Shown piece by piece: positions 8,174 to 17,300 of a stretch of DNA of 46,675 nt. Origin of the DNA: an uncultured Bacilli bacterium (GTDB lineage: Bacteria; Bacillota_I; Bacilli_A; RFN20; CAG-631). The position numbers and the translations under genes are program-made. Position 1 is the first letter of the stretch; each line of letters starts with the position of its first letter. The stretch is taken from positions 1-46,675 of the forward strand of contig CAKPXF010000021.1 in assembly GCA_934201705.1 (NCBI GenBank), in the 5' to 3' direction. The notes under the pieces were generated by a model that made no database searches, was not told where the DNA came from, and worked only from the letters and a program-made list of their open reading frames with translations.

Positions 8174-8779
8174 ATGAAACAATTTGTTGGAAAAACACAA
8201 ACTGATGCATTAGCAATGGCTGCAGCTTCTTTAAATGTTCCAGTTGAAAATATCTATGTTGATTCAGTTAAAGAAAACAAGGGTTTATTTGGAAGAATTA
8301 AAAGTGTTGAGGTTACTTGCTTTACCGATGCAATGATTGTTGAATTTGTTGTTGATTATTTAAAAAACATTATTGAAAAAATGGGAATTGAAGTTGAATT
8401 AACACCATCATTCCAAGATGGATTAATTAGAATTAAACTATCGACTAATCATAATTCAATTTTAATTGGCAAGGATGGTGAAACTCTACAAGCATTAAAT
8501 GAAGTATGTCGCAGCGCAACTAATGCAACATTTAAAAAAAGAGTTAGAATTTTATTAGATATTAATGATTATAAAAAGGAAAAATATTCAAAGCTAATAT
8601 CTATTGCAAAGCGTGAAGCAATTAAGGTTTCAAAAACCCATATTACTGCTTCATTGTCACCAATGAGTGCTGATGAAAGAAGAGCAATTCATAATGCTTT
8701 AGTCTCATTTAGAAATGTTAAAACAGTTTCTATTGGTGAAGGAAAAGATAGACATATAACTATCGAATACGTTAAATAA
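8174..8779 (+). CDS. jag: RNA-binding protein Jag/KhpB/EloR
   Basis: A cytoplasmic RNA-binding regulator which in Gram-positives pairs with KhpA and influences cell elongation and sRNA biology. Length is 201 residues. Domain order: Jag-N (about 1-50, with KENKGLFGRIKS), KH-II domain (about 75-135, with ILIGKDGETLQAL matching GxxG) and R3H domain (about 140-200, with DERRAIHNAL giving the RxxxH core). Its position directly after yidC, with an AGGAGG ribosome binding site, is the conserved gene order. A terminator follows. Confidence 0.95.
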   Translation: MKQFVGKTQTDALAMAAASLNVPVENIYVDSVKENKGLFGRIKSVEVTCFTDAMIVEFVVDYLKNIIEKMGIEVELTPSFQDGLIRIKLSTNHNSILIGKDGETLQALNEVCRSATNATFKKRVRILLDINDYKKEKYSKLISIAKREAIKVSKTHITASLSPMSADERRAIHNALVSFRNVKTVSIGEGKDRHITIEYVK

Positions 8780-8786
8780 ATATTAT

Positions 8787-8816
8787 AAAAGCCTCCAGCT
8801 AATTGAAGGCTTTTTT
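8787..8816 (+). terminator. terminator of the rpmH-rnpA-yidC-jag unit
   Basis: AAAAGCCT (8787-8794) pairs with AGGCTTTT (8807-8814) around a 12-nt loop, and the T run continues to 8816. It lies eight bases after the jag stop. Confidence 0.75.
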
Positions 8817-8833
8817 CAAAAAAAGGTGAAGGT

Positions 8834-10099
8834 ATGAAATTTAAAAGAAACTTTAAATTATATATAAAACAAAAATCAACGATTGTTGCTTTTATCTTTT
8901 ATATTGCTTTTATTGTCTTGACTATAATTTCATTTATTCCTAGTGTTTTTGATGTAAAAGGTATTAGTGAAAATTTTAATAAATATGAAGTGTCATATCT
9001 AAGCACAAACAATTACACAACGACCTATGCAAGTAGTAATAATATTTTATTTTATAGCCAAAACAAGAGCCAAAATAGTACCTTAAATAACTTTTCAAAT
9101 ATGAAAAAATATACAAATGAATATGGCTCGGCGCTATCACATCCGTACAATTTTATAAAAATTGATTATAAATTTGATAGTAATATAGTTAAAGTCGTTG
9201 GAATCAGCGATAATTATTTAGGAAATGATGGTGAAACATTAATATTAACAGAAAAAAAACATTTGTACTTAATATCAAAAAGAAGCAAAACTGTTGATTA
9301 TTTACTAGATAATGTTATTGATGTATTTGCTTTTTATAGTAGAGTAATTAAGAATAATATTTATATAATAAAAAGAAATAATATTTCTTATTTATCGTAC
9401 TTTGTAAATAATCAAATAAACATGTATGAAATAGGAAATTACAGTGATTGTTATTTGCTATTTAATGAAAATGATATTTATAAATTTGTTATTAGAGAAA
9501 ATAATAAAATATCACTATTAACCATTTCCTTTAAAGATGAAATAAAAAACACTTTAAAAGGATATTCATATTTAGTAAACGAAATAACAACAGTTTTATT
9601 AAATAAAGAAGAATTGTTTAATAATGTTAGCAAAATAATTTTTAACGAAACTAAAATTTATTTATTGATAGATAAAAAATGCTATGAATTATCATTAGAT
9701 TTCAATATAAATTTAATAAAATGTGATACAGACATAGAAGATATCTACTTTACTGGTGAAAATGCTTGTATTGCCATATGCGATGATGATTTGTATTATT
9801 GTGGAAAATTAAAATATTTTAAAGAAACAAATACATTTTTAAAAACAAATATAAAAGATGGACTATTATATGGAAATAGAAATAGCTTAATAGTTTATAA
9901 AAACAATAAATTATATTTATATGATGAAAATATGAATAATTTTATTATAATGTATAGCGATACAATACTAATGAAAATAATGAAAATATTTAATGTATTT
10001 GTTGTTATTATGCTGACATTTTATTTTATCTTATCATTTGTTGAAACAAGTGAAAGATATAATAGATATTTTTTATCTTCCAAAAATAATAAAATGTGA
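8834..10099 (+). CDS. uncharacterised membrane protein with a large beta-rich external domain
   Basis: I do not recognise a family. The 421-residue protein has one hydrophobic helix near the N-terminus (about 17-38) and one near the C-terminus (about 380-402), followed by a short basic tail. The roughly 340 residues between them are hydrophilic and Asn/Ile/Tyr rich, with recurrent short strands such as LLTISF, LYLYDE, ILFYSQ and LYYCG spaced in a way that recalls a beta-propeller or beta-sandwich; this is only an impression. GGTGAAGG before the ATG is a fair ribosome binding site. It sits alone after the jag terminator and 36 bp before an oxidoreductase gene. It ends with TGA. A sensor or cell-envelope role is possible but unsupported. 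Confidence 0.75.
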   Translation: MKFKRNFKLYIKQKSTIVAFIFYIAFIVLTIISFIPSVFDVKGISENFNKYEVSYLSTNNYTTTYASSNNILFYSQNKSQNSTLNNFSNMKKYTNEYGSALSHPYNFIKIDYKFDSNIVKVVGISDNYLGNDGETLILTEKKHLYLISKRSKTVDYLLDNVIDVFAFYSRVIKNNIYIIKRNNISYLSYFVNNQINMYEIGNYSDCYLLFNENDIYKFVIRENNKISLLTISFKDEIKNTLKGYSYLVNEITTVLLNKEELFNNVSKIIFNETKIYLLIDKKCYELSLDFNINLIKCDTDIEDIYFTGENACIAICDDDLYYCGKLKYFKETNTFLKTNIKDGLLYGNRNSLIVYKNNKLYLYDENMNNFIIMYSDTILMKIMKIFNVFVVIMLTFYFILSFVETSERYNRYFLSSKNNKM

Positions 10100-10135
10100 T
10101 ATTATAAAAATAGCAAAAAAAGGAGATTATATAAA

Positions 10136-11209
10136 ATGGAAAAAATTATGAAGGTTGGAATTGTTGGATGTGGAAATATTTCACACTCACATATGGCGGC
10201 TTATAAGAAAAACAAGAATATTGAAGTAATAGCATGCTGTGATATAAATAAACAAAGAGCTATAGATTATGCAAAAGCATATGAAATCAAGAATGCTTAT
10301 GGTGATATTGATGAAATGCTAGAAAATGAAAAAGATTTAGATGCAGTTAGCGTTTGTACTTGGAATAATGCACATTATGAATGTACAATGAAAGCATTAA
10401 AGGCTAAAAAGCATGTATTATGTGAAAAGCCAATGGCAATGAATGCAAAGCAAGGTCAAGAAATGGAAGATGAAGCTAAAAAGCAAGGGGTAGTTTTACA
10501 AGTTGGCTTTGTAAAAAGGTTCGCTAAGACAACTCAAATATTTAAGGATTTTCAAAATGCTGATACATTTGGAAATATCTATTTAACTAAGGCTATTTAT
10601 ACAAGAAGGGTTGGTAATCCTGGCGGTTGGTTCTCTGATATAAAAAAATCAGGTGGAGGTCCATTAATTGACTTAGGAGTTCATGTAATTGACTTATCAA
10701 GATATCTAATGGGAATGCATAAGCCAGTTTCTGTGTATGGAGCGACATTTAACAAGCTAGGTGATAAGAATTATATTAAAGGAATCACTCATTACCACCC
10801 AGTTGATTTTGACGCTAAAACAAACGTTTGCAATGTTGAAGATAGTGTTATTGCTTTAATTAGATTTGACAATGGCTCAATTTTACATGTTGAAGCTTCA
10901 TTTACTTTAAATACTAAAGAAGGAATTACTACATTACAAATGTATGGCGATAAGGGAGGAGCAGTTGTTGAACCTAAACTTGAAATATATAAGGATTTAA
11001 ATAATTATATGACTAACATTACACCAATTATTGAATACAATTATGATGTATTTGCTGAAATGTTTAGTAATGAAATTAATCATTTCTATGATTGTGTTAT
11101 GAATAATGAAAAATGTTTGGCACCGGCTGAAGATGGCGTTGTTTTAATGAAAATATTAGATGCCATTTATGAATCAGCTAAAACAGGACATGAGGTAATA
11201 ATTAAATAA
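10136..11209 (+). CDS. Gfo/Idh/MocA-family NAD(P)-dependent oxidoreductase
   Basis: Dehydrogenase of the glucose-fructose oxidoreductase/inositol dehydrogenase family, 357 residues, the normal size. An N-terminal Rossmann fold carries GIVGCGNIS (about 8-16), then CEKPMA with the family lysine (K98). The C-terminal domain has GGGPLIDLGVHVIDL, with D179 and H183 in the DxGxH catalytic pattern. Substrates are sugars, polyols or sugar acids and cannot be predicted. No signal peptide, so it is cytoplasmic. AGGAG lies 10 bases before the ATG; a second ATG at 10148 is possible. The AraC regulator 27 bp downstream is probably co-transcribed, suggesting the enzyme belongs to a sugar-induced pathway. 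Confidence 0.9.
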   Translation: MEKIMKVGIVGCGNISHSHMAAYKKNKNIEVIACCDINKQRAIDYAKAYEIKNAYGDIDEMLENEKDLDAVSVCTWNNAHYECTMKALKAKKHVLCEKPMAMNAKQGQEMEDEAKKQGVVLQVGFVKRFAKTTQIFKDFQNADTFGNIYLTKAIYTRRVGNPGGWFSDIKKSGGGPLIDLGVHVIDLSRYLMGMHKPVSVYGATFNKLGDKNYIKGITHYHPVDFDAKTNVCNVEDSVIALIRFDNGSILHVEASFTLNTKEGITTLQMYGDKGGAVVEPKLEIYKDLNNYMTNITPIIEYNYDVFAEMFSNEINHFYDCVMNNEKCLAPAEDGVVLMKILDAIYESAKTGHEVIIK

Positions 11210-11236
11210 ATATAACTTGGAGGTGAAAAAAGGAAG

Positions 11237-12004
11237 ATGAATTTAACTAAGCTATCAGTAATCTCTTGTGAATATCAAGGGACAACCCTTCCTTATTCAT
11301 CACCAACCCACTTCCATCCTTATTTTGAATTAGTTTATTATATAAGTGGTGAAGGATACGGTTATATAGATGATAAAAAGTATAAATACCATGCAGGGAC
11401 ATTTATAATAATAAATCCTTTTATTAAGCATTCAGAGGTATCAACAAAGGAATCAAATTTGTTTGTTGTAACTTTTAAAGCGCCATATTTAACTAAGGAT
11501 TTTAAGGGGTCAATTTTAAGTGATAATAAAGATAAAGATATATTAAAGAAAATTAAAATTATTTATGACGAGTATAGAATAGAAAAGCTTTATTTCATCG
11601 AAAAAATTTCTCTTTTGATTGGAGAACTGGTAATTGATATTTGTCGAGATTTTATGAGTAATATACAAGAAAAGTATGATATTTTAGTTGTTAAAAATTA
11701 TATTGATGAGAATTTTTTAGAAGATATTGATTACAATTATTTGGCATCTAAGGTGTTTTATAGCTATGATTATTTGCGTCATTATTTTAAAAAAGAAACT
11801 GGTATGAGTTTAAAGCAATACAAAATGAATAAAACTATAGATTATGCTAAATATTTAATTTTTAAAGGACATTCAATTAAAGATGTGGCTTTACAATGCC
11901 ATTTTTATTCATCATCTCATTTTATATCTGCATTTAAAAAGGTAACTAATCAAACTCCTTTGGAATTTAAATCACTTATAAAAAATAGCCAAAAAAAGAA
12001 TTAA
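11237..12004 (+). CDS. AraC-family transcriptional regulator
   Basis: A sugar-type AraC regulator of 255 residues. The N-terminal cupin sensor (about 20-100) contains HFHPYFELVYYISGEG and AGTFIIINPFIKH. The C-terminal double helix-turn-helix (about 155-250) contains the classic final stretch FYSSSHFISAFKKVTNQTPLEFK. GGAGGTG lies 12 bases before the ATG. It probably shares a transcript with the upstream oxidoreductase and ends at a strong terminator. A degraded copy of its 3' end, with the terminator and downstream leader, is found 2.17 kb further on. Likely targets are the downstream esterase lipoprotein or cluster 1, which is inference from position. Confidence 0.92.
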   Translation: MNLTKLSVISCEYQGTTLPYSSPTHFHPYFELVYYISGEGYGYIDDKKYKYHAGTFIIINPFIKHSEVSTKESNLFVVTFKAPYLTKDFKGSILSDNKDKDILKKIKIIYDEYRIEKLYFIEKISLLIGELVIDICRDFMSNIQEKYDILVVKNYIDENFLEDIDYNYLASKVFYSYDYLRHYFKKETGMSLKQYKMNKTIDYAKYLIFKGHSIKDVALQCHFYSSSHFISAFKKVTNQTPLEFKSLIKNSQKKN

Positions 12005-12163
12005 TTGGCCTATTTGAGTAAAAGTAATATTAAAAAATGGTTGCTTTTGTTTAATATTGTTTTGTTTTGGTCGAATGTGTTCATTCGACTTTTTTTGTCG
12101 TTAAAAAACAATTAAAATAAATATGAAAACACAATATAAAAGTTTAATAATAGGAGGAAATTA
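11815..12163 (+). repeat. intact copy of a duplicated block (araC 3' end + terminator + leader)
   Basis: This block covers the HTH-coding end of the AraC gene, its terminator and the leader up to the next ATG. It recurs at about 13985-14331 with a nearly constant offset of 2168-2169 bases. The terminator hairpin is identical in both copies, and the leaders share TTAAAAAACAATTA and AATATAAAA before a GGAGGAAA-type ribosome binding site. Confidence 0.8.
12070..12096 (+). terminator. terminator of the oxidoreductase-AraC unit
   Basis: A perfect 8-bp hairpin, GTCGAATG / CATTCGAC with a TGTT loop, followed by seven T. An identical hairpin occurs at 14238-14264. Confidence 0.9.
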
Positions 12164-13668
12164 TGAAAGTAAAAAAAATAATTAATGTAGCTCTTGCATC
12201 ATCATTATTATTTACTAGCTCGTGCTCAACAAATAATGAAAGCAAAAAAACATTAGAAAATGATAATTATAAAATAGAAAACGTTATAACAAAAAGTGAA
12301 ATCATAATAGATGAAGCTGTTAAAGAGGATGAAACTAATACAATCAAAATAAATTCGATTTTTAGCGATGGTGCAGTATTACAAAGAAAATCTGTTGTTT
12401 GCCTTTATGGAAAAACAAATGATAAATGGATTGCTGTTAAGTTGATGGATAAATACTATTACGGAACAATAAAGAATAATGAGTTTGAAATATATTTACC
12501 ACCTTTTGAAGCTGGTGGGCCATATGAAATGACTTTATTTACTAACACTACAAAGAAAACTATTCATGATATTTATTTTGGGGAAGTGTTTTTATGCAGT
12601 GGCCAATCAAATATGGAATTTACTATGAGTGCCTCAAATAAGCAAAAGAAAGATTTAGAAAATGCTTCCTATAATGAAATAAGATTGTTTAATATTCCAC
12701 ATAGTACATCATTAATAGAAAGAGATACAATAGGTAATGTTAGCTGGAGTGAGGCAAATTCTAAAACACTTGCCAATTTTACGGCTGTTGGTTATTTAAT
12801 TGGAAGAGAATTACATGAAAGTTTAAATGTACCAATAGGTTTAATTAATGCTTCTTGGGGAGGCTCGATAGTTGCATTTTGGATGGATAAAGAGACATAT
12901 AATGATGTATCAATAGAGCATAATATATTTATAAATACTAGTGAGACAGTATTTACACCATCTATTGGCTATAATGCTATGATAAACCCAATAATACGTT
13001 ATAAAATGCGTAGCGTTATTTTCTATCAAGGGGAAAGTAATGCTAATAATACAGCAAAATTTTATGATGTTGAATTAAGTAGCTTAATAGAATCGTATAG
13101 GGTAAGATCAAATAATCCAAATCTTGGCTTTTCAATTATAGAACTACCAAGATGGGGTGAAAACACATATTGGTGGGCAATAATACGTGAAAAACAGCAG
13201 CTTGTAGCTAGTACTTTAAATAATGTTTCTATTTCTAATAACATAGATCAAGGGGAATTTAACGATATTCATCCGCAAGATAAGCATGTATTAGCATCAA
13301 GAACTGCAATGTCAATATTAAAGACCTTTTTCTTTGCTGATGTAAATCCATATCCAGTTGTCAAACAAATAAAAAAAGTCAATAATAAAGAAATTGAAAT
13401 ATATTTTGATAGTAAGGTAATCTTAAAAAACGGAATAAATGGTTTTGAAATATCTAAAGATGATTATGATTATATAACTCCAAAAAGTTATAAATTTGAA
13501 AAAAACATCTTAACATTATATAGTGATGAAAATATAAATTATTTAAGATATGGATATTCAACAGAAAAGCTTGGAGATTATGATTATTTAAATGATATGA
13601 GTGTGCAGGTGAGTGTTTATAATGAATACGACTTACCATTAGATCAATTTATTAGAAAGATTGATTAG
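12163..13668 (+). CDS. sialate O-acetylesterase-like surface lipoprotein (SGNH fold)
   Basis: Predicted carbohydrate O-acetyl esterase of the SASA/SGNH type, 501 residues, normal for the family. A signal peptide with lipobox FTSSC (C21) anchors it outside the membrane. After a linker (about 25-60), the family pattern is clear: FSDGAVLQR, then FLCSGQSNMEFTM with nucleophile S149, GLINASWGGS, VIFYQGESNA, and FNDIHPQDK with D368 and H370 completing the triad. Relatives remove acetyl groups from sialic acids or from acetylated plant and bacterial polysaccharides, so the substrate is open. The start follows AGGAGGAAATT. It is a single gene between the AraC terminator and the relic region. It probably deacetylates glycan before the GH lipoproteins act. 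Confidence 0.88.
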   Translation: MKVKKIINVALASSLLFTSSCSTNNESKKTLENDNYKIENVITKSEIIIDEAVKEDETNTIKINSIFSDGAVLQRKSVVCLYGKTNDKWIAVKLMDKYYYGTIKNNEFEIYLPPFEAGGPYEMTLFTNTTKKTIHDIYFGEVFLCSGQSNMEFTMSASNKQKKDLENASYNEIRLFNIPHSTSLIERDTIGNVSWSEANSKTLANFTAVGYLIGRELHESLNVPIGLINASWGGSIVAFWMDKETYNDVSIEHNIFINTSETVFTPSIGYNAMINPIIRYKMRSVIFYQGESNANNTAKFYDVELSSLIESYRVRSNNPNLGFSIIELPRWGENTYWWAIIREKQQLVASTLNNVSISNNIDQGEFNDIHPQDKHVLASRTAMSILKTFFFADVNPYPVVKQIKKVNNKEIEIYFDSKVILKNGINGFEISKDDYDYITPKSYKFEKNILTLYSDENINYLRYGYSTEKLGDYDYLNDMSVQVSVYNEYDLPLDQFIRKID

Positions 13669-13949
13669 TTTTGTATTTTGGTATAGTTATAAAAAAAATA
13701 CAATTTTTAATATAATGCAATTAAATCATAAGGTTTGTGTGTAAAATATTTCTTTTTACAGCAAAAGTAATATATCGTCAATTAATAAGTTTTGAAAGTT
13801 AAAAAAGAATTGCTCATAGAATATAATAAATAGAGTTTATAAGTCAGTAATGAAATGTAAAATATATGATAGTAGCTAATGGAAAGACAAGAGTTTTAAA
13901 CATGGATAATGATAAAAATTATAATTCAAAGCAAATGACGATAATTGAA
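13669..13949. other. gene-free AT-rich spacer
   Basis: No gene, RNA or clear hairpin is seen. Given the relic that follows, this may be the more decayed 5' part of the duplicated AraC gene, but similarity to the intact gene is not convincing before about 13950. Confidence 0.4.
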
Positions 13950-14173
13950 GTAAAAAAAACTGCTTATATTAGAATTGTTTAAAGTAATATAAAATGAATA
14001 AAACTTATAGATTATGATAAATATTTAATATTTAAGGGATATTAATTTAAAATTTTGCCTTAAAATGCTATTTTTATTCATCATCTTATTTTATCTTTGT
14101 TTTTTAAAATGTCACTAATTAAACACCTTTAGAGTTTAAATTGCTTGTTAAAAACAACCAAAAAAAGAATTAA
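13950..14173 (+). pseudogene. relic of an AraC-family regulator (3' end only)
   Basis: A degraded copy of the helix-turn-helix end of the AraC gene at 11237-12004. Matching stretches include AAAATGAATAAAACT, ATTTTTATTCATCATCT and CCAAAAAAAGAATTAATTGG, the last covering the shared stop. Frameshifts, in-frame stops and indels prevent translation, and no 5' half or start is recognisable. The terminator and leader that follow are much better conserved than the coding relic, suggesting that they are still used. Confidence 0.8.
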
Positions 14174-14237
14174 TTGGTATATTTTAGGGAAAACGATATC
14201 AAAAAATGGTTATTTTATTTAATGTTGTTTGCTTTTG

Positions 14238-14264
14238 GTCGAATGTGTTCATTCGACTTTTTTT
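14238..14264 (+). terminator. terminator hairpin, second copy
   Basis: Identical to the hairpin at 12070-12096: GTCGAATG / CATTCGAC with a TGTT loop and seven T. It insulates the following operon from upstream transcription. Confidence 0.88.
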
Positions 14265-14331
14265 GTTGTTAAAAAACAATTACAATTAATATGAAAAAGC
14301 AATATAAAATAAAATTTCAGGAGGAAAATTA
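14265..14331 (+). promoter_or_regulatory. duplicated leader/promoter region of glycan cluster 1
   Basis: Begins immediately after the terminator. It shares TTAAAAAACAATTA and an AATATAAAA element with the leader of the esterase gene (12097-12162). An AGGAGG site precedes the ATG at 14331. The AATATAAAA element may contain the -10; there is no good -35, consistent with an activator-dependent promoter. Function is inferred from position and from conservation between the two copies. Confidence 0.45.
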
Positions 14332-17300
14332 TGAAAAAAAGCAAAAGAATTAATAGCTTATTCGTTGCAGTGTTTTCGTTAGTTTCATTGTTTACATTAA
14401 TTAATGGAACTAATAAAAAAGATGTGGTTAGTGCAAGTAATGATACTATTAAATTAAATGGAGAAGAGGCAAGTACTACCACATATAATGAAATATTCAA
14501 AAAAATGGCAACAAGTAAAACAAATAATTGTACTAGCAATAATATTGAATATTCATTAATGTATGGTGATATTGATAATGAAATATTACCACTTAGCTAT
14601 GTAAACGATGGTTTATATACAATAGACGGCATAGCATCTGATCAAGGAGTTATGCTATGGGATTTCCAAATTCGTGGTGGTTGTGGAAATGAAAATGCAA
14701 TTTTAAAAATGAAAGCTAATGAGGATATGGCTATATCATTCAATGCTAAGGCAACATCTTTATGGGCTAGTGCTATTTATAGAATGGTATTTGAAACAAA
14801 TAATAGCAAAAAAGAATTATATAATGAGGAATTAATAGCTAATGGTACGGTTGATTTTACAAAAACTTATGCTTTAAAGGCAAATGATATATTATATTTT
14901 GTAGTTGATGCAAATGACGGAGTGGCTTGGCAAACAAATAACTTTGAAGCTAATATTACAGCATTAAGCTTTGATAGTAGCTTATATGCTTCACAAGTAG
15001 CTACATCAAATATATCATTATGTGATTTGGTTAAGGATATGATAGCTAATAAAACAAATAAATCATCTATTTTAAATGATGTTGAAGCTTCATTTTTATA
15101 TGGCGATTTTGATAATAAGGAAGTAGCTTTAAATGATTATAGGGCAGGAGAAGGAATATTATCTGCTAGTGGAACAAATGATGAGCAAGGTAATATGATT
15201 TTTGATTTTCAATGGCGTGGAGGATGTGGAAGTGAAAATAATGTTTTAAAGCTAAAAGCAACTAAAGATATAGCTATTAGCTTCGATATTAAATCGCAAA
15301 CTACATGGGCTGATGTTATTTATAGAAGCGTTATTGAAACAAATAATACTAGAAATGAAATGAATAGAGTAAATGTTAAAGCTGACAATCCATTAAGTAG
15401 TAATGTCACTTATTATTTAAAGGCAAATGATATTTTCTATTATGTAATGGATGCAAATGATGGAATAGCTTGGCAAACTCTTGAATATAATGGGAATATT
15501 AAAATTGCAAGCTTTGATGAAACTAAGTATAATGAACAATTTGGTTACACAATTACATGGGTAATTGATAATAAAACTGAAACAACAACAGTAAAGAAAG
15601 ATGAAATGCCAGTTCATGAAGTTCCAACAAAGGCTAGTGATAATAAGTTTGATTATGAATTTGTAAGATGGGAGCCAGAAATAACTAAAGCTACTCAAAA
15701 TGCGACTTATACTGCTATCTTTAAAGAAACAATTAAGCAAATTAATTCTATTTCCTTTGAAGAAATGGTTAGAGATTATGCTAAAAATAATAAAGAAATA
15801 AGTGAATTAACAGAATTATTTGTTAATTTCTATTATGGAAACTTTTCTGAAAATATTTATAATGATTTCAATATTTTTGAAGTAGATGGCTTACCATTTT
15901 TATGTGGATTAAATACATCTACTAACGATCAAGGAAATATAGTTCAAACATGGCAGTGGCGAGCAGGGTGTCAAAATGAAAATGTCTTTGTAAAGCTAAC
16001 AGCTAAAAGTAATTGTAAGGTAAATCTTAAAGGAAATGCTTCAACTACTTGGGCAAATGCATTATATAAGGTAGTAATTGAATCAAATAATATACAATAT
16101 GAAGTAAACAGCTATGAATTAAATGCTAGTGTTGGAAGTGTTGATTTTACTAATTCTTATTATTTAAAAGAAGGAGATTTCTTATTCTTTATAATGAGTG
16201 CTCCAGAGAATGTTGCTTGGCAAACATGTAACATTGAAGGTAGCGTTAATGTAGCTAAGGAATTTAATGAAGAAGAATACGAAAAGCTTTTGGTTAATCC
16301 AATTGAAAATAGTGATATTTCTTATAGTAAGATTGTTGAAGAGGTTAATAACAATCAAGGAACTTATAGTAGAAGTACTTATGATGTATCTTTACTTGCT
16401 GGAAATGTAAAAGGAAAAATGTATGAAGCTAATATCTTTTCTAAATTAAGTGACGGATTAAAATATGTTGCTTATTGCAAAGATGGACAAGAAAAAGAAA
16501 ACCATAATGATTCATATCCGGTATATTTTTATCCTTGGATGTATAAGAGCGGCTCTGCCTCAATGGGAGCAATAATCAAATTTACGGCTAAAGAAAATAT
16601 TGGCCTTCATGTATCAACTAGTCCTACAACTGACAAAAATGAAAAAGGTGAATTATTTGATTGGAGTAGTAATGCTAATGCTAAAAATGAATATTATATT
16701 CAATTAGTAGATGGAAGCATTAAAAAGATTTATTCAAAGAATATTCAAGCAGTTTCAGCTAAAGATGATTATGCAATTACAGTTAGTTTAAAGAAAGGTG
16801 AATCATTCTATTATACATATGTTGCTAATTGGGGAATTATAGTATCAAATCCTATATTCACAATTGATACAAAATCATATGATCCTAACTTTACATATAC
16901 TGAAATTATTTCTAATGGCGAAGAATTAAATTACTTCGATATGGTTACAGGCTTTGTAAACAATGACTTAAATGATGTTTCATTAGATAATATTTCTTAT
17001 GGTTTTGCTTATGGGAAGGTAGACGAATTAAAGAAGTTTATGTATAAAGGCGGAGATGGTGAAGGAAATGCTGATGATCAAATTTGTGATATTGATGCAA
17101 GCAGTGATCAGGAAAAGAAATCTAATATATTCTTAAGATGGCAAGTTAGATGTTCAGGCACAGATGATAGTATTATTTATATAAAAGCAAAGCATAATAC
17201 TTTATTATCATTTACTCATAAGGCAATCACCTTAGATTATGCTTCAAATATGTGTGTTACTGTTTATGTTGCTGATGAAAATGGTATTATCATTCAATTA

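Noticed and set aside
13907..13980. Short frame with IEVKKTAYIRIV, resembling an AraC effector-binding domain start
   Set aside because: Only about 15 residues before a stop; alignment with the intact AraC gene explains the region as duplicated HTH DNA.
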